A stretch of 19,063 nt of DNA from an uncultured Clostridia bacterium (lineage in GTDB: Bacteria > Bacillota > Clostridia > TANB77 > CAG-508): NCBI GenBank assembly GCA_934167365.1, contig CAKPKU010000025.1, positions 1 to 19,063 of the forward strand. The letters run 5' to 3'. How positions within the stretch are numbered: the first letter of the stretch is position 1; each line of letters begins with the position of its first letter. The position numbers and the translations under genes were made by a program. Under the pieces are notes generated by a model that ran no database searches, had not been told where the DNA came from, and saw only the letters and a list, made by a program, of their open reading frames with translations. Below, piece after piece: positions 1 through 7,308 of this stretch.

Positions 1-258
1 AGAAGACGTGAAATACAAATGAAATACAATGAAGAGCATGGAATAATACCACAAACAATAAAAAAATCAGTAAGAGATGTAATAAGTGCAAAAATAGTAG
101 AAGAAGCATCAACACAATATAACTTAGATAAAGACACAAACATACAAGATGTAATAAACAAACTGACAGATGAAATGTTAAAACATGCTGCCGCAATGGA
201 ATTTGAAAAAGCAGCAGATTTAAGAGATAAAATTAGGAATTTGGAGAAATTAATATAA
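1..258 (+). CDS. uvrB: UvrB C-terminus (5' truncated by window edge)
   Basis: This is the last 85 codons of excinuclease ABC subunit B, open from base 1 in the same frame as the Met at 19. UvrB is the helicase-like damage-verification subunit of nucleotide excision repair: UvrA loads it on damaged DNA and it then recruits UvrC. Visible here are the family's conserved tail, with an RRR-x-IQ motif, YNEEHGI and PQTIKK, followed by a linker and the C-terminal UVR domain (about the last 35 residues, with the EFEKAADLRDKI core) that contacts UvrC. The ATPase motifs lie upstream of the window. A hairpin terminator follows 12 bases after the stop. uvrA lies 1.8 kb downstream; in many Clostridia the two genes are adjacent, so the gene between them looks inserted. 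Identification is secure. Confidence 0.95.
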   Translation, partial: RRREIQMKYNEEHGIIPQTIKKSVRDVISAKIVEEASTQYNLDKDTNIQDVINKLTDEMLKHAAAMEFEKAADLRDKIRNLEKLI

Positions 259-270
259 TTAAAAAAATAT

Positions 271-314
271 AAAAACACATTGAAATTACAAGTGTAAATC
301 CAATGTGTTTTTAT
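271..314 (+). terminator. Intrinsic terminator of uvrB
   Basis: A perfect 12-bp stem (271-282 with 301-312, AAAAACACATTG and its complement) has an 18-base loop. The A-rich left arm pairs with the T-rich right arm, so the stem supplies its own T-tract. Confidence 0.85.
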
Positions 315-617
315 GATAATACTAGCACAACATAATAAGTTGACACCACTGAGATTATTTTTTATTTATGTTAATAAAGTGCCCAAAATCTAATACGAAA
401 AAATAATAACCTTAAAGCAATTAAAACTATATATAAAAAGAGAATCTATCAGATGTAAAAAGCATATATTCTCTGTAAAATTTAGGACAATTACTAAAAG
501 AAGCTTCATGCTAAGTTTAAAAAAAGGAATTAATGATAAATTCATTCCAAAAGTTAAAACTTTTTTGTAAAACTACAAATTGAATGCAATAAGAGAATAA
601 ATCTTATCAAGAAAAAA
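315..617. other. Intergenic region, no gene seen
   Basis: AT-rich spacer between the uvrB terminator and the promoter of the kinase-ParB gene. No ORF with a ribosome binding site was found on either strand. It holds a small 7-bp hairpin with a 2-base loop (549-564) and a weak GGAAT/ATTCC inverted repeat (526-548); neither has an assignable role. Confidence 0.6.
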
Positions 618-646
618 TTGACTTTACATAAAATAAATGGTAATAT
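618..646 (+). promoter_or_regulatory. Sigma-A promoter of kinase-ParB gene
   Basis: TTGACT (618-623), a 17-base spacer and TAATAT (641-646). The -35 covers the TTG at 618 that could be read as an upstream start codon, so translation must begin downstream, at 678 or 681. Confidence 0.6.
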
Positions 647-680
647 ATATATATGTTTTTATAGGGGGAGGTATAAATTG

Positions 681-1760
681 ATGATAAAGAATAACATAAT
701 ATCTATATCTGGAGAGCCAGTTACAGGTAAAAGTTCAAATATAAAGGCAATAAAGCAAAAATTAATTGAAAGAGGTTATAAAGAGGAAAATATTCATATA
801 ATTTCTGCTGGACATGACTTTAGGGATTATTTCAATGAAGTATTAAGTTTTATTGAAAGTTATAATAATGACAAAAAACTAAAAGAATTATACAATAAAG
901 GTGTAATAAAGGAAATATTTGAAAATTCCAAATATAAATCAGACTTAATAAATATTATGGCAAAGTTGAAGTCTAAAAATTATGCAGAAAATATAACAAT
1001 TGAACAGGCTAATAATATGCCAGAGCTAAAAGAAATAAGAGCTTTAATAGATACCATAATCGATGAAAAAATAAGAAACAAAGGTGAAGAAATAAATAAA
1101 GAAGAGAAAAAAGATGAGTTTTGGATTGTTGATTCAAGACTTGCATTTAAAAATATTCCTCATTCATTTTCAGTAAGACTAACATGTAGACCAGATATAG
1201 CAGGAAAAAGATTATTTGTTGATAAATCAAGAGGTGCCGAGGATAATAAATATAAAAATGAAGAAGATGCTATGAATCAAAGAGAAAAGAGAAAAAATGG
1301 AGAAGTTGAAAGATACAAAAAAAGATATGGTGTAGATCTAACAGATGAAAATAATTATAATCTAATAATAGACACATCATTTTCAACCATAGATGATATT
1401 TCAGACACAATTTTAGAGTGTTTAGAAAGATATCAAAAAGGTAAAAATTTTTGTAAAATGTGGGCTAGTCAAAAGGAAATGTTACCATCACAAAGAGAGA
1501 AAGATACTTTAGGTTCAACTTTTCAATCAAATTCAATTAATGATTTAATTGACTCTGTAAGAGCTAATGGTTATAACCAAGATTTTCCAATAGAAATAGT
1601 AATTGCAGATGGAAAAAAATGTATAATAGAAGGGCATCACAGAAACTTCGGAAGTGCTTATGTAGGAAAGACTTTAATACCATATAAAGTTTTAGCCATT
1701 GATGATGAAAAATTGCCAGCAGATAGATTTCGGTCAGATTACAGCAAGAAATATAATTAA
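681..1760 (+). CDS. Cytidylate-kinase-like P-loop / ParB-like fusion protein
   Basis: The zero-frame product has 359 residues. The start is ATG 681, nine bases after a strong GGGGGAGG site; TTG 678 is an alternative. Residues 11-18 are a Walker A loop (GEPVTGKS). Residues 147-153 (FWIVDSR) and the following Arg-rich segment, with a YGVDL motif and a conserved NYxLIIDTS stretch, follow the layout of cytidylate kinases. From about residue 270 a ParB-like region begins, ending in an IIEGHHRN motif (315-322) and a GKTLIPYKVL strand. That is the ParB/sulfiredoxin fold, which includes CTP-binding ParB and the free-serine kinases SerK and SbnI. Joining a nucleotide kinase to it is unusual; I do not know a named family, and the substrate is unknown. 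The gene is monocistronic, with a terminator on each side, and lies between uvrB and uvrA, which suggests acquisition. The ParB domain seems cut short by the stop at 1758; see the +1-frame extension. Confidence 0.75.
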   Translation: MIKNNIISISGEPVTGKSSNIKAIKQKLIERGYKEENIHIISAGHDFRDYFNEVLSFIESYNNDKKLKELYNKGVIKEIFENSKYKSDLINIMAKLKSKNYAENITIEQANNMPELKEIRALIDTIIDEKIRNKGEEINKEEKKDEFWIVDSRLAFKNIPHSFSVRLTCRPDIAGKRLFVDKSRGAEDNKYKNEEDAMNQREKRKNGEVERYKKRYGVDLTDENNYNLIIDTSFSTIDDISDTILECLERYQKGKNFCKMWASQKEMLPSQREKDTLGSTFQSNSINDLIDSVRANGYNQDFPIEIVIADGKKCIIEGHHRNFGSAYVGKTLIPYKVLAIDDEKLPADRFRSDYSKKYN

Positions 1761-1896
1761 CTCATTAAACAAGACCAACCTTTCAGGGCATGAAATGTTC
1801 CTTGATCATATATCAGAAGGACAATTTTCATATAATCAAGTTTATCCTAATATATATAAAGAGATAGATAAAGAAGATAATGAATTAACAAAATAA
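1728..1896 (+). other. +1-frame extension of the kinase-ParB gene
   Basis: From 1732 the +1 frame is open for 54 codons to TAA at 1894-1896. It encodes a plausible folded tail (contains SGHEMFLDHISEGQFSYNQ) and has no ribosome binding site of its own. The zero frame meets TAA at 1758, just after the ParB motif. At 1728-1733 the sequence reads TTT CGG T: a tRNA-Phe slipping from UUU to UUC next to a rare CGG codon would enter the +1 frame exactly here and give a product of about 404 residues. Either this is programmed +1 frameshifting, as at the influenza PA-X UUU-CGU site, or the gene carries a one-base insertion and is a recent pseudogene. The sequence alone does not decide. Confidence 0.5.
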
Positions 1897-1918
1897 AAAC
1901 TATATTTTATAAAATTAT

Positions 1919-1954
1919 AAAAGGCGTGTTTGAGTAAAATCAAGCATGCCTTTT
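1919..1954 (+). terminator. Intrinsic terminator after kinase-ParB gene
   Basis: A 15-bp stem (1919-1933 with 1940-1954), two of its pairs G-T wobbles, around a GTAAAA loop and ending in TTTT. It begins 23 bases after the +1-frame stop at 1896, as expected if the transcript includes that extension. Confidence 0.85.
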
Positions 1955-1979
1955 ACTAAAAATAAGCACATCCAAACTA

Positions 1980-2008
1980 TTGTTTTATATAAAAAAATAT
2001 TATATAAT
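1980..2008 (+). promoter_or_regulatory. Sigma-A promoter of uvrA
   Basis: TTGTTT (1980-1985), a 17-base spacer and a perfect TATAAT (2003-2008). No SOS-box-like palindrome was recognised near it. Confidence 0.6.
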
Positions 2009-2073
2009 ACATAAGTGTTTGTGGAAAAATTAATCGAAAAATATATCTACAAAGTTCATAGGGGGGCAATTAT

Positions 2074-4896
2074 ATGAATGACAAAATAATAATAAAAGGT
2101 GCGAAAGTACATAATCTAAAGAATATAAGCCTAGAAATACCAAGAGATAAATTAGTTGTAATAACAGGACTTTCAGGGTCTGGAAAATCATCACTAGCAT
2201 TTGATACACTATATGCCGAAGGTCAACGAAGATATGTAGAAAGTTTATCATCATATGCCAGACAATTCCTAGGATTAATGGAAAAACCTGATGTAGAATC
2301 AATAGATGGATTATCTCCAGCTATTTCAATAGACCAAAAAACAACATCAAAAAATCCAAGATCTACTGTAGGAACTGTAACTGAAATATATGATTATATT
2401 CGTTTATTATATGCAAGAATTGGTATACCACATTGTCCAAAATGCGGTAAAAAAATAGAAAAACAATCAATAGATCAAATAATAGATAATATAATGAATC
2501 TAAAAGAAGGAACAAAAATACAAATATTAGCTCCTGTAATAAGAGGAAGAAAAGGCGAATATAAAAAATTATTAGAAGACTTTCAAAAAGAAGGATTTGT
2601 AAGAGCAAGAATCGATGGTGAAGTATATGAATTATCTGATGACATAGATATTGACAGAAAGAAAAAGCATACAATAGAGCTAATCGTAGATAGACTTGTT
2701 ATAAAAGAAGACATACGAGGACGCTTAACTGAATCTGTTGAAACAGCATTAAAACACGCTAATAATTTAGTAGGTGTAGATGTTATAGGTGGTGATCCGC
2801 TTCTATTCAGTCAAAACTATGCATGTCCAGATTGTGGAATAAGCTTTGAGGAGCTAACACCACGTATGTTTTCATTCAACAATCCATTTGGAGCATGTCC
2901 TGAATGTTCTGGTATAGGATATGTAATGAAAATGGATGAAGACTTAATAATACCAGATAAAAATAAAACATTATATGATGGTGTAAAAGCTTTTGGTGCA
3001 AGCACAATGAAAAGAGGCGACACTATGGCAAAAATGTATTTTGAGAGTATTGCTAAAAAATATGATGTCGATATTAAACAACCAATAAAAAAACTTCCTC
3101 GTAAATTTTTAGAAAAAATACTATATGGAACAGGTGATGAAGAAATAAATTTTGAATATAAATCATCGGCTGGAACACGAAAATTTACAGCACCATTTGA
3201 AGGAGTAATACCTACATTAAATAGAAGATACCAAGAAACAAAATCACAAGGTATGAGAGACTTTTATGAAATGTATATGAGTAGTAGTCATTGTGATGTA
3301 TGTAATGGTTCAAGATTAAAACCAGAAAGTTTAGCAGTAACAGTAGGAACAAAAAACATAAATCAATTAACAGACATGCCTATAAATAAAATAAAAGAAT
3401 ATTTAAATAATTTAAAACTAAATAAAACACAAGCAATAATATCAGAACTAATACTAAAAGAAATAGACCAAAGACTTCAATTCTTAATAGATGTAGGATT
3501 AGAATATCTAACATTATCAAGAGCAGCAGGAACTCTATCTGGAGGAGAAGCTCAACGTATTCGTTTAGCAACACAAATAGGCTCTGGACTAACAGGAGTA
3601 TTGTATATATTAGATGAACCAAGTATAGGTCTACATCAAAGAGATAACGAGAGACTAATAGCAACACTAAAAAAATTAAGAGATTTAGGCAATACTGTAA
3701 TAGTAGTAGAGCATGATGAAGATACAATGTATGCAGCAGACCAAATAATAGACATAGGACCAGAAGCGGGTGTTCACGGCGGAAATGTAATAGCACAAGG
3801 TACAGCAGAAGAAATAAAAAAGATACCAGAATCTATTACAGGACAATATTTAAGTGGTAAAAAGAAAATAGAAGTACCTAAAAAAAGAAGAAAATCAAAT
3901 GGAAAATGTATTCAAATAGTAAAAGCATCAGAAAACAATTTAAAAAATATAAATGTAAAAATTCCATTAGGACAATTTGTATGTGTAACAGGTGTATCTG
4001 GTTCAGGAAAAAGTACATTAATAAATGAGATACTATATAAAACAGTAGCAAGAGATTTAAATGGTGCTAACGAAAAGCCTGGTAAATGTAAAGAAATTAA
4101 GGGATTGGAAAATATAGATAAAATAATAAACATAGATCAATCCCCAATAGGAAGAACACCAAGATCTAATCCAGCAACATATACAGGTGTATTTGATAGT
4201 ATAAGAGATATATTTGCAGGTACAAATGATGCTAAATTACGAGGATATGACAAAGGAAGATTTAGCTTTAATGTAACAGGTGGTAGATGTGAAAATTGTA
4301 ATGGAGATGGACTAATAAAAATCGAAATGCACTTTTTACCAGATATATATGTACCTTGCGAAGTATGTAAAGGAAAAAGATATAACCACGAAACATTACA
4401 AGTTAAATATAAAGGAAAAACAATATCAGATGTACTAGAAATGACAGTAGAAGATGCATTAAAATTCTTTGAAAACATCCCTAAAATAAAAAATAAAATT
4501 CAAACATTATATGATGTAGGATTAGGATATATAAAACTAGGACAACCATCTACTACATTATCAGGAGGAGAAGCTCAACGTGTTAAATTAGCTACAGAGC
4601 TATCTAAAAAAGCCACAGGAAAAACATTATATATATTAGATGAACCAACAACAGGATTACACATAGCAGATGTTCACAAATTAGTAGATATATTACAAAG
4701 ACTAGTAGATACAGGAAATAGTATAGTAGTAATAGAGCATAATTTAGATTTAATAAAAACAAGTGATTACATAATCGACCTAGGACCAGAAGGTGGAGAA
4801 GCAGGAGGAACAATAGTAGCAACTGGAACACCAGAGCAAATAGCAAAAATTCCTGAATCTTACACTGGAAAATTTTTAGAGAAATATTTAAATTAA
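2074..4896 (+). CDS. uvrA: Excinuclease ABC subunit A
   Basis: UvrA dimerises, scans DNA for helix-distorting lesions and loads UvrB; it is a cytoplasmic tandem ABC ATPase. The 940-residue length is normal for the family. First nucleotide-binding domain: Walker A at 32-39 (GLSGSGKS), signature LSGGEAQR from 488, then LYILDEPSIGLH. Second: Walker A at 640-647 (GVSGSGKS), signature from 829, then LYILDEPTTGLH. The zinc-binding cysteine pairs are present: C251/C254 with C275/C278, and C739/C742 with C762/C765. Further CxxC pairs are at 121/124 and 407/410. The start ATG has a GGGGGG ribosome site seven bases upstream. The gene has its own promoter and terminator and is separated from uvrB by the inserted kinase-ParB gene. 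A GAAGCGG word lies at 2797 (reverse) and another at 3763 (forward). Identification is certain. Confidence 0.98.
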   Translation: MNDKIIIKGAKVHNLKNISLEIPRDKLVVITGLSGSGKSSLAFDTLYAEGQRRYVESLSSYARQFLGLMEKPDVESIDGLSPAISIDQKTTSKNPRSTVGTVTEIYDYIRLLYARIGIPHCPKCGKKIEKQSIDQIIDNIMNLKEGTKIQILAPVIRGRKGEYKKLLEDFQKEGFVRARIDGEVYELSDDIDIDRKKKHTIELIVDRLVIKEDIRGRLTESVETALKHANNLVGVDVIGGDPLLFSQNYACPDCGISFEELTPRMFSFNNPFGACPECSGIGYVMKMDEDLIIPDKNKTLYDGVKAFGASTMKRGDTMAKMYFESIAKKYDVDIKQPIKKLPRKFLEKILYGTGDEEINFEYKSSAGTRKFTAPFEGVIPTLNRRYQETKSQGMRDFYEMYMSSSHCDVCNGSRLKPESLAVTVGTKNINQLTDMPINKIKEYLNNLKLNKTQAIISELILKEIDQRLQFLIDVGLEYLTLSRAAGTLSGGEAQRIRLATQIGSGLTGVLYILDEPSIGLHQRDNERLIATLKKLRDLGNTVIVVEHDEDTMYAADQIIDIGPEAGVHGGNVIAQGTAEEIKKIPESITGQYLSGKKKIEVPKKRRKSNGKCIQIVKASENNLKNINVKIPLGQFVCVTGVSGSGKSTLINEILYKTVARDLNGANEKPGKCKEIKGLENIDKIINIDQSPIGRTPRSNPATYTGVFDSIRDIFAGTNDAKLRGYDKGRFSFNVTGGRCENCNGDGLIKIEMHFLPDIYVPCEVCKGKRYNHETLQVKYKGKTISDVLEMTVEDALKFFENIPKIKNKIQTLYDVGLGYIKLGQPSTTLSGGEAQRVKLATELSKKATGKTLYILDEPTTGLHIADVHKLVDILQRLVDTGNSIVVIEHNLDLIKTSDYIIDLGPEGGEAGGTIVATGTPEQIAKIPESYTGKFLEKYLN

Positions 4897-4928
4897 ATAT
4901 AATATCTATTAAAGAATAATAAATAGAT

Positions 4929-4968
4929 AAAAGCCATTGAATTTACGAATGTATTCTCAATGGCTTTT
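4929..4968 (+). terminator. Intrinsic terminator of uvrA
   Basis: Perfect 12-bp stem (4929-4940 with 4957-4968, AAAAGCCATTGA and its complement) with a 16-base loop; the right arm ends in TTTT. Confidence 0.88.
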
Positions 4969-5217
4969 AAATATTACATAAAATGTTTTTGTTGTTATCA
5001 TTACTTTATACATTGCTATCAAAAAAGTAGCAGGAAAAACATCATATATACTTACTTTTTTAGTTAAACTTTTTTTATATCAGCAAGATAGCTTATTCTT
5101 AAGATATAAAAAAGTCTAAAAATAGATTCTCGTAGGTCATTTTTTATATTTGATTCCATAAATTTTCAAGAATAATTATATAATAAATTCCGCTTCTTTT
5201 TAATTTTCATACCAAAG
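4969..5217. other. Intergenic region with possible uvrA scrap
   Basis: No intact gene on either strand. Bases 5015-5050 align with uvrA 4599-4635 at 32 of 37 columns by eye (one gap, four mismatches). Read in two frames they give LSKK and then AGKTSYIL, matching UvrA's LSKKATGKTLYIL. This looks like a frame-disrupted remnant of a partial uvrA duplication, but the stretch is A-rich and short, so chance is possible. A GAAGCGG word (reverse) lies at 5190-5196. Confidence 0.4.
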
Positions 5218-5245
5218 TACTTTTTTACTGCCAAATGCATACAAT
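5218..5245 (+). promoter_or_regulatory. Candidate mother-cell (sigma-E/K) promoter of cwlJ
   Basis: CATACAAT at 5238-5245 matches the sigma-E -10 consensus exactly and the sigma-K -10 partly. An AC-containing TACT (5218-5221) lies 16 bases upstream, as in sigma-K promoters. Predicted transcription would start near 5251, leaving a leader of about 12 bases that barely contains the ribosome site, which is the main reason for doubt. Confidence 0.35.
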
Positions 5246-5262
5246 TAATAAAGGTGATGCAA

Positions 5263-5709
5263 ATGGCATATTCAGAAAGAGAACTTTTAGCTAGAATTGT
5301 ACAATGCGAAGCGGATGGAGAAGGAGATACTGGTATGAAGGCTGTTGCAACAGTAATAATGAATAGAGTATATGTGTCAGAAGGTGAATATTTAAGAATT
5401 TCACAAAATGGTAATATACGAAGCATTATATATCAACCAGGACAATTTGATTGTGCAACTGAAACTTTACGAAATCAATACAATCCACAAAATATATATA
5501 ATATGAACCCAACAGAAATCCACTATTATATAGCAGATTGGGCACTATCTGGAAATAAGTTAAATGAAATAAGTGATTGTCTATGGTACTTCAATCCATT
5601 TAAACCAACATGTATTTCAACATTTCCAAGCAATGGTTCAGGGACATTCCATACAAGAATAGGCAATCATTGTTTTTATAGACCAACAGAATTATATGCA
5701 CTCACATAA
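5263..5709 (+). CDS. cwlJ: Spore cortex-lytic / cell wall hydrolase, CwlJ type
   Basis: A 148-residue SleB/CwlJ-family hydrolase (Hydrolase_2 fold). In spore formers CwlJ sits in the coat and degrades cortex peptidoglycan during germination. The N-terminus carries the family hallmark ELLARIVQCEADGE, in which E16 is the expected catalytic glutamate, followed by AVATVIMNRV. It lacks a signal peptide and a peptidoglycan-binding repeat domain; small size and no export signal fit CwlJ (about 142 residues) rather than SleB. I chose ATG 5263 because AAAGGTG (5250-5256) is correctly spaced for it; GTG 5254 and ATG 5257 lie on or against that site. It is followed after 29 bases by a GerQ-like gene, the known B. 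subtilis partner that localises CwlJ. A GAAGCGG word is at 5308. The symbol rests on family and neighbour. Confidence 0.85.
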   Translation: MAYSERELLARIVQCEADGEGDTGMKAVATVIMNRVYVSEGEYLRISQNGNIRSIIYQPGQFDCATETLRNQYNPQNIYNMNPTEIHYYIADWALSGNKLNEISDCLWYFNPFKPTCISTFPSNGSGTFHTRIGNHCFYRPTELYALT

Positions 5710-5738
5710 TATATAATATAAAAAGAAAGGGGAGACAT

Positions 5739-6017
5739 ATGCCAAATTCAGAAATTAATAATCAACCTGAAGTTTTAACTAATTCAATATATACTCCAGG
5801 ATTTTTAAGAACACAAATAGGAAGATTAATGAGAGTGGAATTTTTAATAGGTACAAATAATCTAGTTGATAGAATTGGAATATTAGAAGAAGTTGGAGCA
5901 AGTTATATATTATTAAGGTCATTTGAAAATGACAGTATGATTTATTGTGATATTTATTCAATAAAATTCATAACAATTTCAACAACAAGTAGCTTTAATA
6001 TAAATAGTTATATGTAA
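5739..6017 (+). CDS. gerQ: GerQ-like spore coat protein
   Basis: A 92-residue protein without signal peptide or membrane segment. After a polar N-terminus of about 25 residues comes a compact beta-rich domain: a leucine/arginine stretch (GFLRTQIGRLMRVEF), then DRIGILEEVGASYILLRS and a C-terminal YSIKFITI. This follows the GerQ pattern of a short strand-rich domain with a conserved glycine before ILL and an aromatic-rich end. It lacks the Gln-rich N-terminal region of B. subtilis GerQ, which is a transglutaminase substrate. GerQ is needed for CwlJ to assemble in the coat, and the gene is directly downstream of cwlJ (29 bases) behind an AAAGGGGAG ribosome site, so one mRNA is likely. Without the neighbour the similarity would be modest. 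Confidence 0.65.
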   Translation: MPNSEINNQPEVLTNSIYTPGFLRTQIGRLMRVEFLIGTNNLVDRIGILEEVGASYILLRSFENDSMIYCDIYSIKFITISTTSSFNINSYM

Positions 6018-6063
6018 AATAATATTTTGCTAAAACTATACACGAAAATCTTTTAAATTTTGC

Positions 6064-6092
6064 TTGACTAATCTGAAATATTATGTTAGCAT
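6064..6092 (+). promoter_or_regulatory. Sigma-A promoter of 6128 gene
   Basis: TTGACT (6064-6069), a 17-base spacer and TAGCAT (6087-6092). No terminator was seen between gerQ and this promoter. Confidence 0.6.
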
Positions 6093-6127
6093 AGTAATTA
6101 CTTTAATCCTAGAAAGGTGTTGTTTTT

Positions 6128-6481
6128 ATGTTGTACAGGAAGTACGTAGCAGGATTTGTAAATCCTAGAGAAAACCTATTCATACCCAATCATCTAACTG
6201 ACCATAAGGGTAACGCAACACAAATCATTCGCCAAAAAAATTGGTGGGATGATTGGAGGGCTGACGTAATAATGAGACGAGAGGCTCCTGATTACTTAAT
6301 TTTCAGGAAAGGGTTCATCCAAATTGGAAACGGAGACGATAAACTTATTATCGTTTCGTCAGATCAATTTAGAAAAGGAGAGTCATATATTTGGCGCGCA
6401 ATCTCTAAGTCTCTTGAAGAATGTGACTTCAATATAGTAAGTCAATACAGGGTGATTCAAATTTCACCCCCAAAATTCTAA
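6128..6481 (+). CDS. Hypothetical protein, higher-GC orphan gene
   Basis: A 117-residue cytoplasmic-looking protein that I do not recognise. It has no signal peptide or membrane helix. Tryptophan is frequent (WWDDW near residue 38, IW near 88), and charged residues are spread evenly, suggesting a small globular domain; the C-terminus is ISPPKF. ATG 6128 has an AAAGGTG site with a T-rich spacer. Base use differs from the neighbours: four full lines (6181-6420) count to about 40% GC against under 30% for nearby genes, with codons such as CGC, GCG and TCG that are rare elsewhere in the window. The gene stands alone between its own sigma-A promoter and a strong bidirectional hairpin. These points suggest recent transfer or unusual expression demands. 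Function unknown. Confidence 0.7.
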   Translation: MLYRKYVAGFVNPRENLFIPNHLTDHKGNATQIIRQKNWWDDWRADVIMRREAPDYLIFRKGFIQIGNGDDKLIIVSSDQFRKGESYIWRAISKSLEECDFNIVSQYRVIQISPPKF

Positions 6482-6507
6482 TTAGGATTGTTCCAATCTC
6501 TTTTATA

Positions 6508-6560
6508 ATATAAGAAAAACCACACTGATAATTATTTTATTAGTGTGGTTTTTCTTATAT
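6508..6560. terminator. Bidirectional intrinsic terminator
   Basis: A perfect 19-bp stem (6508-6526 with 6542-6560) with a 15-base loop, A-rich on the left arm and T-rich on the right. It can end the 6128 gene on the plus strand and the glycosyltransferase operon arriving on the minus strand. Confidence 0.9.
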
Positions 6561-6632
6561 AAATTTAATAATAAACAATATGCAATAACATTATAAAAAT
6601 ATCAAGAATAAATTCTATATAGTAAAATTCTA

Positions 6633-7308
6633 TTAGTATTTTTTTAAATCATTTATCCATGCATCAATTTTTTTTCTATCACTCAAATTATAATTATGCT
6701 TTATTTTTTCTAAATAAGTTACTTTGACATTAATTATTGGTGAAATTAAGTCTTTATTAGGATTTTCAATATTTTGTAATGCGCTCTTCATGCTTTTCAT
6801 ATAATTTTCAATATAATCAATTGATTGAATTGTTGATTTATTATTAGTTAAAGAGCCATCTGTATTTTTATAGACATATGTAATTTTTTCTATAAATCCT
6901 TTAGTTGGACCATTCATTAATACTAAAGTATTAAAGTAGTTATCCTCATCATATCTTAGTTCATTAAATTTAATATTATTACTATCTAGAAATGACCTTA
7001 TAAAGCTCTTCTATACTAGTATGAGTATAAAACAAATCATCAGAATCTAAAAACATTACATATTTAGAATTTGAATATTCTAAACCTTTTTGTCTAGACA
7101 AACCTGCACCTAAATTTGATTCATTTTTATAATAGGTTATATCTAAATACTTACTAAATATTGCCAATAAACTAGATATATCATCTTTAGAATAATCATC
7201 TATTATGTATATTTTTAATTTATCCTTTATACTTTGAAACATTATACTTAATAATGCTTTTTCAAGTGTATTTGCAGAATTATAAACTGGAATTATTATA
7301 TCAATCAT
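6633..7308 (-). pseudogene. Glycosyltransferase family 2, internal deletion
   Basis: The second gene of a minus-strand pair, broken in the middle. The start at 7308 gives an intact GT-A N-terminus (IDIIIPVYNSANTLE, FLDSDD metal-binding motif) for 108 residues, then a stop at 6982. The next frame is open from about 7000 and continues through 6633: RSFLDSNNIKFNELRYDEDN, then KITYVYKNTDGSL. These pieces align with RRSFLEQEQIRFNNTRSNEDN and KITYVYSENESSI of the intact upstream paralogue. About 35 codons between the ELYKV and RSFLD segments are missing and the frame is lost. The start overlaps the upstream stop by 8 bases (ATGATTGA), so the two were translationally coupled. The tail is also much shorter than the paralogue's. 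Enzyme activity is unlikely. Confidence 0.8.

Noticed and set aside
618..680. Upstream TTG start (618) for the kinase-ParB gene
   Set aside because: The TTG is part of the -35 box, and a much better ribosome site precedes 681.
2363..4846. Several long minus-strand open frames opposite uvrA
   Set aside because: Low-complexity Leu/Phe/Ile-rich translations without ribosome sites, lying antisense to a certain gene; they are composition artefacts.
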